From Phymorhynchus buccinoides (Eukaryota; Mollusca; Gastropoda; Neogastropoda; Raphitomidae): a stretch of DNA of 64,000 nt. The notes beneath the pieces are model-generated. The model worked only from the letters and a program-made list of their open reading frames with translations, made no database searches and was not told where the DNA came from. This document shows, in pieces, positions 55,453-64,000 of this stretch (the first letter of the stretch is position 1; each line of letters opens with the position of its first letter). The stretch spans positions 2,648,219-2,712,218 of the forward strand of contig CM065683.1 of NCBI GenBank assembly GCA_017654935.2, in the 5' to 3' direction. The position numbers and the translations under genes were made by a program.

Positions 55453-55620
55453 TAACTATATTTTCGAGGGCGCATGCGTTCTAGTTTAATATAAGAAACG
55501 GTGACATAAGCTTTTAAAACATGGGACGAACACGTAACTATGTTTTTTCGAGGGCGCATGCGTTTTAGTTTAACGTAAGAAACGGTGACATAAGCTTTAA
55601 AAATGGACGAACATATGGCA
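55453..55620. repeat. 84-bp tandem duplication private to contig C
   Basis: TCGAGGGCGCATGCGTT occurs at 55464 and 55548, each followed by AGAAACGGTGACATAAGC. Contigs A and B have one copy. Confidence 0.85.
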
Positions 55621-56148
55621 GGGTGCTTGGCAGTGAGTGTCTTTGCATTTGGTAGAAGTGTAGAGTGACGTCATGAGCGAATACATTCGCCCACGGTGCT
55701 AGAAGAGTTAAGAAATGAAGAGAAGAAACCAGTTATGGTTGTAACAAAATATAAAGTGTTCCTGTGCAATTATCAACATTTTGTGCATCGATAAAAATAA
55801 TATGAAGAAAATGAACAAGCAAATGAGCAAGACTAAAAGTGCAAAGCGTAATAGGCAGAAAAGCATATTTCAAATAGTCATTAGACAGCGCACAGAATAA
55901 GTACAAAAGCGGAAACTTGAAGTTAAATCCATAACAGACGTATACCCACACGTTAAAACGGATGAAAGAATATTACAAGCTTCAATTGAAATTATTTCAT
56001 CGTCCCTTAAATTAAATTAACAATTTCCTCTTGTTTAAAAAAAATATGCTAATATATCGTTCTCTTTGACTCTGCCTTTTCCTTTACTGAATCCTGTAAT
56101 GTACATTAATGTTGATCCTGAAATGCTGTGATAAAATGTGTTTGCAGT

Positions 56149-56262
56149 GTGTGCATAGGGGAGGACTTCAGCGAAAAAGACGCGAGCCACCCGAACAAAC
56201 AGCTTGCAGAACAGCCATCACAGAAGACGAGTTTGCAGAGAAGACACCAGCAGCGACAATAA
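56149..56262 (+). CDS. Weak candidate 3' exon, contig C copy
   Basis: Same 37-codon frame as at 23537-23650 with one Leu to Pro change, open to TAA after TTTGCAG. Unknown function; possibly chance. Confidence 0.18.
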   Translation: MCIGEDFSEKDASHPNKQLAEQPSQKTSLQRRHQQRQ

Positions 56263-56460
56263 CGATTCTACCGTGAAGAAACCATCGTCGGCATCTCTTC
56301 AGTGACTAAGCCAACATCATCAACATCGGTTCATTATATGGGAGGAAGAAGATACCTGAAAAACACTTGGTCTACGCGAAAAAGCTAGTTTCGGTTCTGA
56401 GGCATGTGCTAGTTTCGGTTTCGGGGGAGGGTGTGTGAGTGTGTTTTGTTGTGCGTGCGT

Positions 56461-56516
<56 letters not shown>

Positions 56517-56640
56517 CAACTCTCTCTCTTGAACACACACACGCGCACACACACACTGACACACACACACATTACGCACACACAGGGCTGCACGCACGCT
56601 ACTGCACGCACATACTGACACACACACACAGGTCGCGCGC
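56461..56640. repeat. Compound (CT)n / (CA)n microsatellite
   Basis: Counterpart of 23853-24016, with a different arrangement of CA and GCAC parts. Confidence 0.95.
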
Positions 56641-56754
56641 ACTATAGACCTCAAGCTCGACACAAAAGTCCTAATTTTAAGCGACCTCAATTTTTTTCAA
56701 AAAGCATTGTTGAAGAGCCCTGACTGTAGAAGACTCACTACTCTTATTGACCGA

Positions 56755-57104
56755 GGGCCCAGCCACACGAGTCGATTCATTGCGACCCGATTTTAACGTT
56801 TGTGAGGCACGATATAAAAAATGATGTACAATTCTACTGTCTAAATAAATCGGATGAAACCCTACTAGTTATATATTCACTGTATTGTAATCTCCCGTAC
56901 GACACGAGTCTGATGAAATATCTTATTTTGGTATCGGACATTTCATTTGATTCGTGTATTGCGGTCTACATGAGTAGAGTCAAGGAAAATAGTAGCGTTA
57001 TTTTTGTAAATGACGGAAGTATTTCACGCGAATCGGGACTCTCAGACATCGTCGCAATCGCATCGTATTGGGGTCAAATCGTATGCAGTGTGGCTGCTAG
57101 AGCC
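56755..57104. mobile_element. Foldback element FB-2, second locus (contig C)
   Basis: As at 24151-24500, without the poly-A interruption of contig B. Confidence 0.7.
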
Positions 57105-57149
57105 TGTATTCACGTTGAGGTAGTATGAGACTCATGATATCTTCAGGGG

Positions 57150-57287
57150 TGGATGACCAGTAACGAGCTCACACTGAACGGTGAAAAGACCGAGGTGATG
57201 CCTGTTGGCACCTCCTCTTCCCTGAAGAAGGTTGAAACAGATTCCATCAATATTGTTGAATCTGAATTCGGGAGAAAAAAAAACTAG
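57150..57287 (+). mobile_element. LINE reverse-transcriptase fragment (contig C)
   Basis: As at 34439-34576: WMTSNELTLNGEKTEVMPVG and onward to the same TAG, with Lys to Glu and Leu to Val changes. Confidence 0.83.
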
Positions 57288-57715
57288 GGGAGAGCATTTC
57301 GTGAAAATTAGAGTTGTTTACCACCATTACTCGGTCAAATACCTTAGCAACAATGGCGTCGAAGCTTGAAACTGCAGGACGCGAGTCCGCGACTTGCAAA
57401 CATTTTTTTAAAAGAAGAAAATAGGGGTGGCCAGTGGCCACAAACTGATTAAACTGGCAAAATGTGACGTAAAAATATGAATGACGTCAATTTTAGAACG
57501 ACGAACGGTGCTCAAAGTGCTGTATGGCTGCTCAAGCACACGAGGCGAGAGCTGGGGATCTACCATAACTTCCCCTGTTTGACCTATTGAATTAGGCAAG
57601 ATCACTCCCACACACCATGAAATTACTCGCATTATTTCCGAACATTTCATATTCAGGCGCTTACAAGACAGTTGTGTCATTTGACCCAAAAGATCCATCG
57701 CGTTGTTCACCCAAC
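57288..57715. other. No recognised feature
   Basis: Counterpart of 34577-34994, with a short divergent stretch near 57485-57530. Confidence 0.5.
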
Positions 57716-57729
57716 TTATAAAAAAAAAT

Positions 57730-57856
57730 ATGCACCCCCCTCCCCCTCCCCTTTATTCTCCCTCCTAAAACCCTTCCCCCCCCCCCTCCCCTTTATTTCT
57801 CCCTCCTAAAAACCCCCCCCCCCCCCCCTTGTCGACGGGGCTATAATTTTAATCTT

Positions 57857-57908
<52 letters not shown>
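57730..57908. repeat. C-rich tract and (CT)n
   Basis: Counterpart of 34995-35245. Confidence 0.93.
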
Positions 57909-57914
<6 letters not shown>

Positions 57915-58355
57915 GTACATGCATGTGTGCCTGCGTGCGTGTGTCCATATTCTTCAGTGAACGTAAACCAAAACAAGTGAGAAAAACCGAAAGAAGTACG
58001 AAATCGTGAGGCTAAGAGAGATAGCTAGTGTTCATATAGTGAAATGAGGGAAAGAGATCCGTACATGTGCAAAGAGTAAAAGGCAAGGGAGCTAAGGCCT
58101 CCTTACTGGAACCTAACATCAATGTTGACGTTCCCCCTATCTTGTTTTGTCTGGTCTGGTCTCCCCTTTTATCGTTTATTTTTTCAGATTTCAGAAACCA
58201 TTCCGCTCCGAAGCAATATTTTTAGAAACGCGTTCACAGAGAAACCCTACTTTCTTATTCTTTGAGAGGAAGAGGGCTTTTTTTTGGTCCTGACATCTGG
58301 ACTGAGATGTAACGCTTTGTTGGAACAAATCGTTCTAAAGTAATGTTTTCAGGCA
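57909..58355. other. No recognised feature
   Basis: Counterpart of 35246-35690. Confidence 0.5.
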
Positions 58356-58745
58356 ACTGGAAGGAAATAAAGACAACTCAACTCAAACGTTTTATTGATG
58401 AGGCCTTGTGCCCGTATCACATATAGGGTATATTAATGGACAAGAAAGAAAGGAAGAGAGGAAAATAAAGACAACTCAACTCAAACATGTTATTGATGAG
58501 GCCTTGTGCCCGTATCACATATAGGGTATGTTAATGGACAAGAAAGGAAGGAAATAAAGGAAGAGGAAAATAAAGACAACTCAAACATTTTATTGATTAG
58601 GCCTTGTGCCCGTATCACACATAGGGTATATTAATGGACAAGAAAGGAAATAAAGGAAGAGGAAAATAAAGACTCGACTCGACTCAAACATTTTATTGAT
58701 GATGCCTTCTGCCCGTATCACATAGGGTGTATTAATAAAGGACGA
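58356..58745. repeat. Four tandem copies of the retroelement-tail-like unit (contig C)
   Basis: Counterpart of 35691-36060, with the same AATAAAGACAACTCAACTCA and GTGCCCGTATCACATA motifs. Confidence 0.8.
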
Positions 58746-59425
58746 GAAAGAAAGGAAGGAAGATAATAAATAAATAAAGAATGCATGAAGGAAAGAGCGG
58801 TAAAGAAAGAGAAGGCAGAAAGACTACACAACCAACGAACAGTCCATGCACAGACATGCATGTCATTCCCTGACCTTTTTTTTACATTTGACCTTACGTT
58901 TCCTTTCTTAACTTGACAGTAAAATGAAGTAAGAGTTGAAGCAGTAAGTTGCTGGCCTAATGGAACCCACAAAGAATCATCAGAAAGCTAGTGTTCACAT
59001 AGCATTAATACAACCTGGAACAACTTCTCAAATTATATTTATTCCAAAAGGCGAAATTTGCCCAATTATGCAAGTCTGTTGGCGGCGAACACCCTACGCA
59101 GGAAACTGCAAAACATTCGAAGCGTTTGCAGCGAGAAAGCGCAAACACGAACGACTCTTCGGGATTCTTCTGTCGAGCGCTACTTAGCAAAAAAACAAAG
59201 CTTAGGCAACGCTGTCCTGGTTCATGGCAGAAGCTCTGATGTGTTTTGGGGTCCAGTTGTTGTCTGGGCTGGTCTCTGGCCAATAGGCCTGATAAGGTTT
59301 TCCGCGACAATGGCCACTAAAACCATACATCAAAGTAGGCCCGTTGTTTTTTTAAATTTTATAAATCAGCCTGTTTCTGCCAAGAAAAAGTTATAACTGT
59401 CTTTTTCTTCTATAGACTGTGTACG
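58746..59425. other. No recognised gene; counterpart of 36061-36760
   Basis: Nearly base-for-base identical to contig B, apart from a short deletion near 58797 and homopolymer changes. Confidence 0.5.
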
Positions 59426-59983
59426 TAAAGGTGCACCCTGACGGATGAGTTGTAAAAAAAACACGTCGAGATCACCAGGAAAACACCCTTTACAGAGATT
59501 GCAACACTCATTTTGCTCTGGTTTCCTAGAAATCAAACCGGCAAATCGGCGATTCCTCCTTGGCGGGGGTGCTGGAAGTCAAATTCTTTCACCCAAAGAG
59601 GAGTGTGCTGTGCCGTATCTTTTCTAATGGCCGCCTGCATTCAGACCAAATGGTTTGCACGACATTTTTGCAATAAGTCTTTTTTTTAATTTAATTTTTA
59701 AAAGTTAATCAGTTTATTTTAAGGAGTTTCGCTCACAACAAAAGAAACAGCTCAATTTTTTTTTTACTGCACTACAAAAAAAGAAAACGCTTCAACCACA
59801 ATGAGTGGCCTCCACCCACCCCATCCAAAATGGCTACTCTCCGCCACGGAGGAATCGACGTTTTGAGGGTTTAATTTCTAGGAAACCAGAGCAAAGTGAG
59901 TGTTCCGATCCTTGAAAAGGCTGTCTTTTTGGTGATCTCGACGTGTTTCTTGCAAAAACTCGTCCGTCAGGGTCCACCTTTAA
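59426..59983. mobile_element. Foldback element FB-1, second locus (contig C)
   Basis: Counterpart of 36761-37342, with the same TGTGTAC(G/T) flanks. Confidence 0.85.
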
Positions 59984-60291
59984 TGTGTACTTGTTCGCAG
60001 ATTGGATAGATTAGTTGTATGTTCTCCTGTAGATTTGTGCCCTTTTACATAAGCCTATGAACAATCCCCATTTCCAGGCAACCGACTCTTTCGTCATTGC
60101 GAATAGACATATACTTATTCTTCTCTTTTTCAATTATTTCATGTGCCAATTTCTGTTCCTTTTTGTTTTTTTACTTGATTGTTTTATGTCAAATTGCTTG
60201 ATGCATGGTATGAATGTGTGAGTGAGAGGGCAAGGTGCAAAGAAGCTATTGTATCTTATCCTTTTTACCCTCAATAAAACACTCGTACTCG

Positions 60292-60359
<68 letters not shown>

Positions 60360-61095
60360 ACCCAGCCCACTGTTTTCCACTTTTTCTGATCGGAGAATGA
60401 AAGGGGAGATTAATCACTGGGTGATTTCAATTTTCAACGCATGAAAAGGTTCGTTCCAGCCATTATTTTTTTGATCTCCTGTAAAATAACAAAGGATCCA
60501 TGATTCTCATTTTCTCTTTTCCTCTACTATTTTGTCTGTTCAGTTCTCGACCGAAGACCCGGAAATTATTGTCCAAGTTTGGTTCGTCCGTGCGTGTGCA
60601 CATCCGCCCGTTCGCAAAGGGAGCTAACTCGCGCGAAGGAACGTTGCGCCCGTTCGCTTCATTTTCTTGTAATCGTTGCTGTTGTTGTTGTTGTTTATCT
60701 GAAAGAGAAATCGAGTTACGTAAGAACACTCCTATTCGAGCAAAGATTTTAAAGAACTAACATCGTTTCTAACAAAGCATCGTATCAATCCTATGCACTT
60801 CAATTGTTGTTTTTCTTCTTTTCCCCTCCACTTCTTATAACTGAACTAAAACAAAAATCACAAACAAGTGAAGATAGGAAAAGAAGAGAAGTATAAAAAA
60901 AACACCTACATTTTCCTCTCAAACAAGAGACAAAGCCTTCAAGGCTCACTCGAACAGGCACATGTGAAGCAACAGCAAACAAAGATTGAGGGTGGTGTCT
61001 AAAGTACAAGATTGTCAATTAAATTTTTAATGTATAAATGAAAGTATCGTTAATGGATACAATCGAACAACTATTATACTATAGACTCATTTCCT
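59984..61095. other. Counterpart of 37343-38460, with a CT tract
   Basis: It includes the tail-like repeat (60214-60290), a pure CT run (60297-60354) and the same overlapping frames near 60463-60760. No gene supported. Confidence 0.5.
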
Positions 61096-61133
61096 GTTAA
61101 CTTCGTTAACACGAGTGAGCCCAAAAGACTTTT
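61096..61133 (+). repeat. Short dispersed direct repeat
   Basis: TGTTAACTTCGTTAACACG then AGTGAGCCCAAAAGAC, counterpart of 38461-38500. Another copy (GTTAACTTCGTTACCACG) is near 63135. Confidence 0.5.
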
Positions 61134-61504
61134 CCCAAGGCAATGAGGCGATGTCTCATTTGTTACCTTTTTTTGTCTGTGCATTTTCTGACTGACTTTT
61201 AGCGTGACCTAGTTTCTTTATTAGGTAACATTAGTTTCATCGTAGCTATTTCACCGTATTAGTCAACAGGCGTAGCTTATTTTGAGCATCTTCGTGACTA
61301 TGCCATCGACTGTCAGGATCTAGGTCTGTGTGTGAATATACCTGTGTTAACTGGATCCGTGTCTCTGTGTCTTTTTCCATGTCTGTCTGTCTGTCTGTCT
61401 CTTTATGTCAATGTCTGTCCTTTAACTCTAACTGCTCTGTTCGTCCGTATATGTCACCGTGTCTGTCTGTATTATGCAAATATATACATAGAGGTGTGTG
61501 TGTG

Positions 61505-61572
61505 TCAAGTCAAGTCAAAATGATCTTTATTGACAATAAAAGAATAAGCTTGATAAAGCTTTTTTTTAAATC
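61505..61572 (-). mobile_element. Retroelement 3' tail with TTGAC repeats (contig C)
   Basis: Counterpart of 38870-38935. Confidence 0.5.
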
Positions 61573-62015
61573 CTCTGTGTGTGTGTGTGCGCGCGCTTGC
61601 GCTTGCGCGCGCATGTAATATACTGAAAAAAAGTGGGCAAGTTTGAAAGTGATTTCCTGCTCCATACAATACTATGCAGAAACCGGTTTTGTTCTTCTTT
61701 ACTTTCTTTCTTGTGAGGTTCTCCTTCTCTTTTCTTTGTGTCTGTGCACTTTCCCTGACAACTAGGGTTCACGTTTTTGCATTCTTTCTCTCGTTTTCGT
61801 ACTGTATTAAAAAAAATATCAATGAAAATCACAGTAAATGAAATAAAAATGTTAATAAGATAAAATAAAATAAGAGATAACTAGCCTATATGTTTACATA
61901 AATTATGGGCGGTTGTTGTTTGTGCTTGTGTAAAATATACTGTTTTTAATATATAATTGTATTCTCTAAGGGGAGAGAATAAAAAAACTATTTCTTCACT
62001 TCTGATAAGTAGACT
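61573..62015. other. No recognised feature
   Basis: Counterpart of 38936-39387. Confidence 0.45.
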
Positions 62016-62771
62016 CACTGGCGTAGGAACGGGGGGGGGGGGCAGGGGGGGGGGGCGGGGCAGCTGCCCGCCATGGCTTCGAGGGGGGGGGGGCAGACGT
62101 ATGTCTCTGCCCCCCAAAAAAATTTAACGGCAAAAACCCCAACACAACAACAACAGAAAGGACACAAGGAAACGAAAGAGTTAATAGTCTCAGCCCATTC
62201 ACTACACATTGCTGTCATGGACTGGGTACTGCATCAAAGATGGATTTCAGGGGGGTTACAGGGGTTCCACCCCCTCAGACAAAAAATGGAAAGAAAAAGA
62301 GGAAGACAAATTGTAGTTCCATGCTACAGTTATTCTCTCACGAGAAGCCTTGATTGCATCTTTTACATTCAAATTATCATCAGCTTCTGGGAGACAATCC
62401 CCCCAGACCCATCACCCCACCCCAACTGACCACTTGGAGCTACCCCCTCCCCTCTTCCATGACTGGCTGATCCGCCCCAAACATGGTTGTATTTTTATGC
62501 TTTTTTGTTGTCTCCTTTCAATTCACATCATGTTTGATTTCATTCATGGATTTTTTTATATCATTGATTATGATTATGTTTAAAAATAACAATAATAAAG
62601 TATTTTTGTAGGATTTACTAAGTCATGTAATTTAACCTATCCATCTTGTTCGTGCGCTTGCGCCCACCGCCCCCGCCCCCCCCCCCCCCGCCCCCCCCCC
62701 CCCCGGTTTGTTGGCAATCCTGCCCCCCCCCCCCCCCCCCCCCCTGGCTTGAAAACGTTCCTACGCCACTG
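62016..62771. mobile_element. hAT-like non-autonomous DNA element (contig C)
   Basis: CACTGGCGTAGGAACG at the left; CGTTCCTACGCCACTG at the right. Inside the right end are CCTGGCTTGAAAA and two long C runs that answer the G runs of the left end, so the terminal inverted repeats are longer than in contig B. AGACT is present on both sides but a full 8-bp duplication is not clear. Confidence 0.68.
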
Positions 62772-63505
62772 AGACTTACCTTAGTTTTATTGTCGTGATG
62801 ATTCTTAATGTACCCTAAAGTTTTATTGTGAGCTGAACTTTATATTTTGCATTTGCTTTTCGTCCCAAAAAAGAGATTGTTTGTTTAAAGCTTTGGCACA
62901 TCAATCAGCTAAAACAAGGCTACAAAGAGACAACAAGGGTTGGCTTGTTTTGGTATTTTAAAGGGAAACAGAAAATGAAACTTATGTAGGTATAAGTTCA
63001 TATGTGTATGTACAGTGCTTATTTCTGACACATACTCATTTTTAAAAAAGGACATACACATACACACACACACACACGCGCGCGCGCACATATTCTTGTT
63101 TTCGAGATCTGTCTCTCTGTATGTATGTATGTATGTTAACTTCGTTACCACGAGTGAGCCCAAAAGCCTAAAATAACTCGCACAGTTTGTTGTGTGCATT
63201 TCGGGAAGCATCGTCTTTCGCTAACTGCGCCAAAACTAAGCCGCCATCTTGATTGTTTACAACTTACAAAGGCCTAGATTTCGCTTTAGTTCTTTCAGTT
63301 GGAGTGCCTTTATTCTTCCTTAGCTTAGGTTTATTTATTTTTATTTGCAACTCTAGCTCTAACCCAATCTTCGACCCATCTCCCATCTCCCGGATTGGGC
63401 TGTTTTTCTGTGAATCATACCGTGGCTGACGCCCTGCACGGATCCATACGTCTAGGTGTAAGATTGCCAAGGTTAATGAGGATCGGTAGTGTGGGAAGGG
63501 ATGTG
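62772..63505. other. Upstream region of the candidate exon
   Basis: Counterpart of 40037-40844. It contains a CA/CG-alternating tract (63058-63087), the AGTGAGCCCAAAAG repeat and TTTCAGTTGGAGTGCC (about 63293), an initiator-like site. ATGTGATGG just before the exon start gives a start-stop mini-frame overlapping the start codon. Confidence 0.4.
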
Positions 63506-63591
63506 ATGGACATGTCTGCCGCTCGGCGACATATAATTCTATCTTTGTTCCTGCTTGTTCTGTTACTTCGCATCGCGCCAAGTTCTGAGCT
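63506..63591 (+). CDS. Candidate first coding exon with a signal peptide
   Basis: From ATG at 63506 (G at -3, G at +4) or ATG at 63512, the frame reads MDMSAARRH, then the hydrophobic core IILSLFLLVLLL, then RIAPSSEL. Basic n-region, 12-residue core and a polar end form a classical secretory signal. The sequence GAGCT/GTAAGTGT at 63591 is a near-perfect splice donor, giving an 86-nt coding part. Reading on gives an immediate TAA, as expected if splicing is required. No further exon lies in the window, so the mature protein is unknown. The contig B counterpart is frameshifted. Confidence 0.45.
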
Positions 63592-63604
63592 GTAAGTGTG
63601 TAAT

Positions 63605-64000
63605 TACAGTTCTGTTCTCTTTTTCTTTCTTTCTTTCTTTCTTTCCTCTTCTTCTTTTTTCTTTCTCTCATCTCCCTCCTTCTTCTTCTTATTCTTCTTT
63701 TTTTTTTCTTCTTCTTCTTCTTCTTCTTCTTCGTCGTCGTCGTCGTCGTCGTCGTCTTTCTTTCCCCTCCTCCTCCTCCTCCTCCTCCTCCTCCTCCTCC
63801 TCCTCCTCCTCCTCCTCCTCCTCCTCCTCCTCCTCTCCTCCTCCTCCTCCTCCCTCTTCTTCTTCTTTCTTTATTTCTCCTTCTTCTTTCTTTCTTTCCT
63901 TCTTTCTTTCTTCTTCTTCTTCTCCTTCTTCTTCTTCTTCTTCTTCTTCTTCTTCTTCTCCTCCTCCTTCTCATCCTCCTTCTTCTTCTTTCTTTCTTAT
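63605..64000. repeat. ~400-base polypyrimidine tract
   Basis: (TTTC)n, (TTC)n, (GTC)n, (CTC)n and further (TTC)n blocks run to the window edge. The minus-strand Arg/Lys-rich frame across it is a repeat artefact. Such mirror-repeat-rich tracts can form triplex DNA and often break assemblies. Confidence 0.96.

Noticed and set aside
63264..63974. 236-codon minus-strand frame rich in Arg, Lys and Gly
   Set aside because: It is the reverse of GAA/GAG/GGA trinucleotide repeats, with no independent coding evidence.

Overview
This is animal nuclear DNA with no clearly intact protein-coding gene. It has very long (TG)n, (CT)n and (GA)n microsatellites, minisatellites, hairpin MITEs, foldback elements and 3'-truncated LINE remnants of the CR1/L2 type. 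That style fits a lophotrochozoan, probably a marine mollusc; this is inference from repeat style, and no marker gene proves it.

The window is three contigs joined by two gaps of exactly 500 N: contig A (1-24581), contig B (25082-41000) and contig C (41501-64000). The content is largely one locus shown more than once. About 15.3-24.58 kb of A recurs as 25.1-34.47 kb of B. Contig C, from 41.895 to about 63.6 kb, runs collinear with A (3.08-24.58 kb) followed by B (34.47-41.0 kb). Exact placeholder gaps, error-like single-base indels at the starts of B and C, and collinearity through non-repetitive DNA point to unmerged haplotypes or overlaps at least as strongly as to true segmental duplication.

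Layout of A: a (TG)n and 41-bp minisatellite head; dispersed repeats and a 133-bp MITE (0.9-2.8 kb); a foldback element beside a second foldback split by a TA-flanked MITE (4.25-5.24 kb); a 102-bp minisatellite (5.9-6.6 kb); three head-to-tail copies of a ~4.33-kb unit (7195-20174); a LINE 3' end with a 94-bp satellite grown inside it (20.6-21.9 kb); then mostly featureless DNA with one weak exon-like block. Each 4.33-kb unit holds a reverse-transcriptase remnant with a ruined catalytic box, a second LINE tail and a minus-strand tail of another LINE. B carries the tail of one unit, one whole unit, the 94-bp satellite, then a downstream stretch with a second foldback copy and an hAT-like element. 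C carries a single 4.33-kb unit without the duplication junction, so it looks like the unamplified state.

The best gene candidate is a short first exon at 63506-63591 encoding a signal-peptide-like sequence and ending at a GTAAGT donor. Its counterpart in B (about 40845-40940) is broken, but lies within 160 bases of a contig end. No tRNA, rRNA, CRISPR array or bacterial-type operon was seen.
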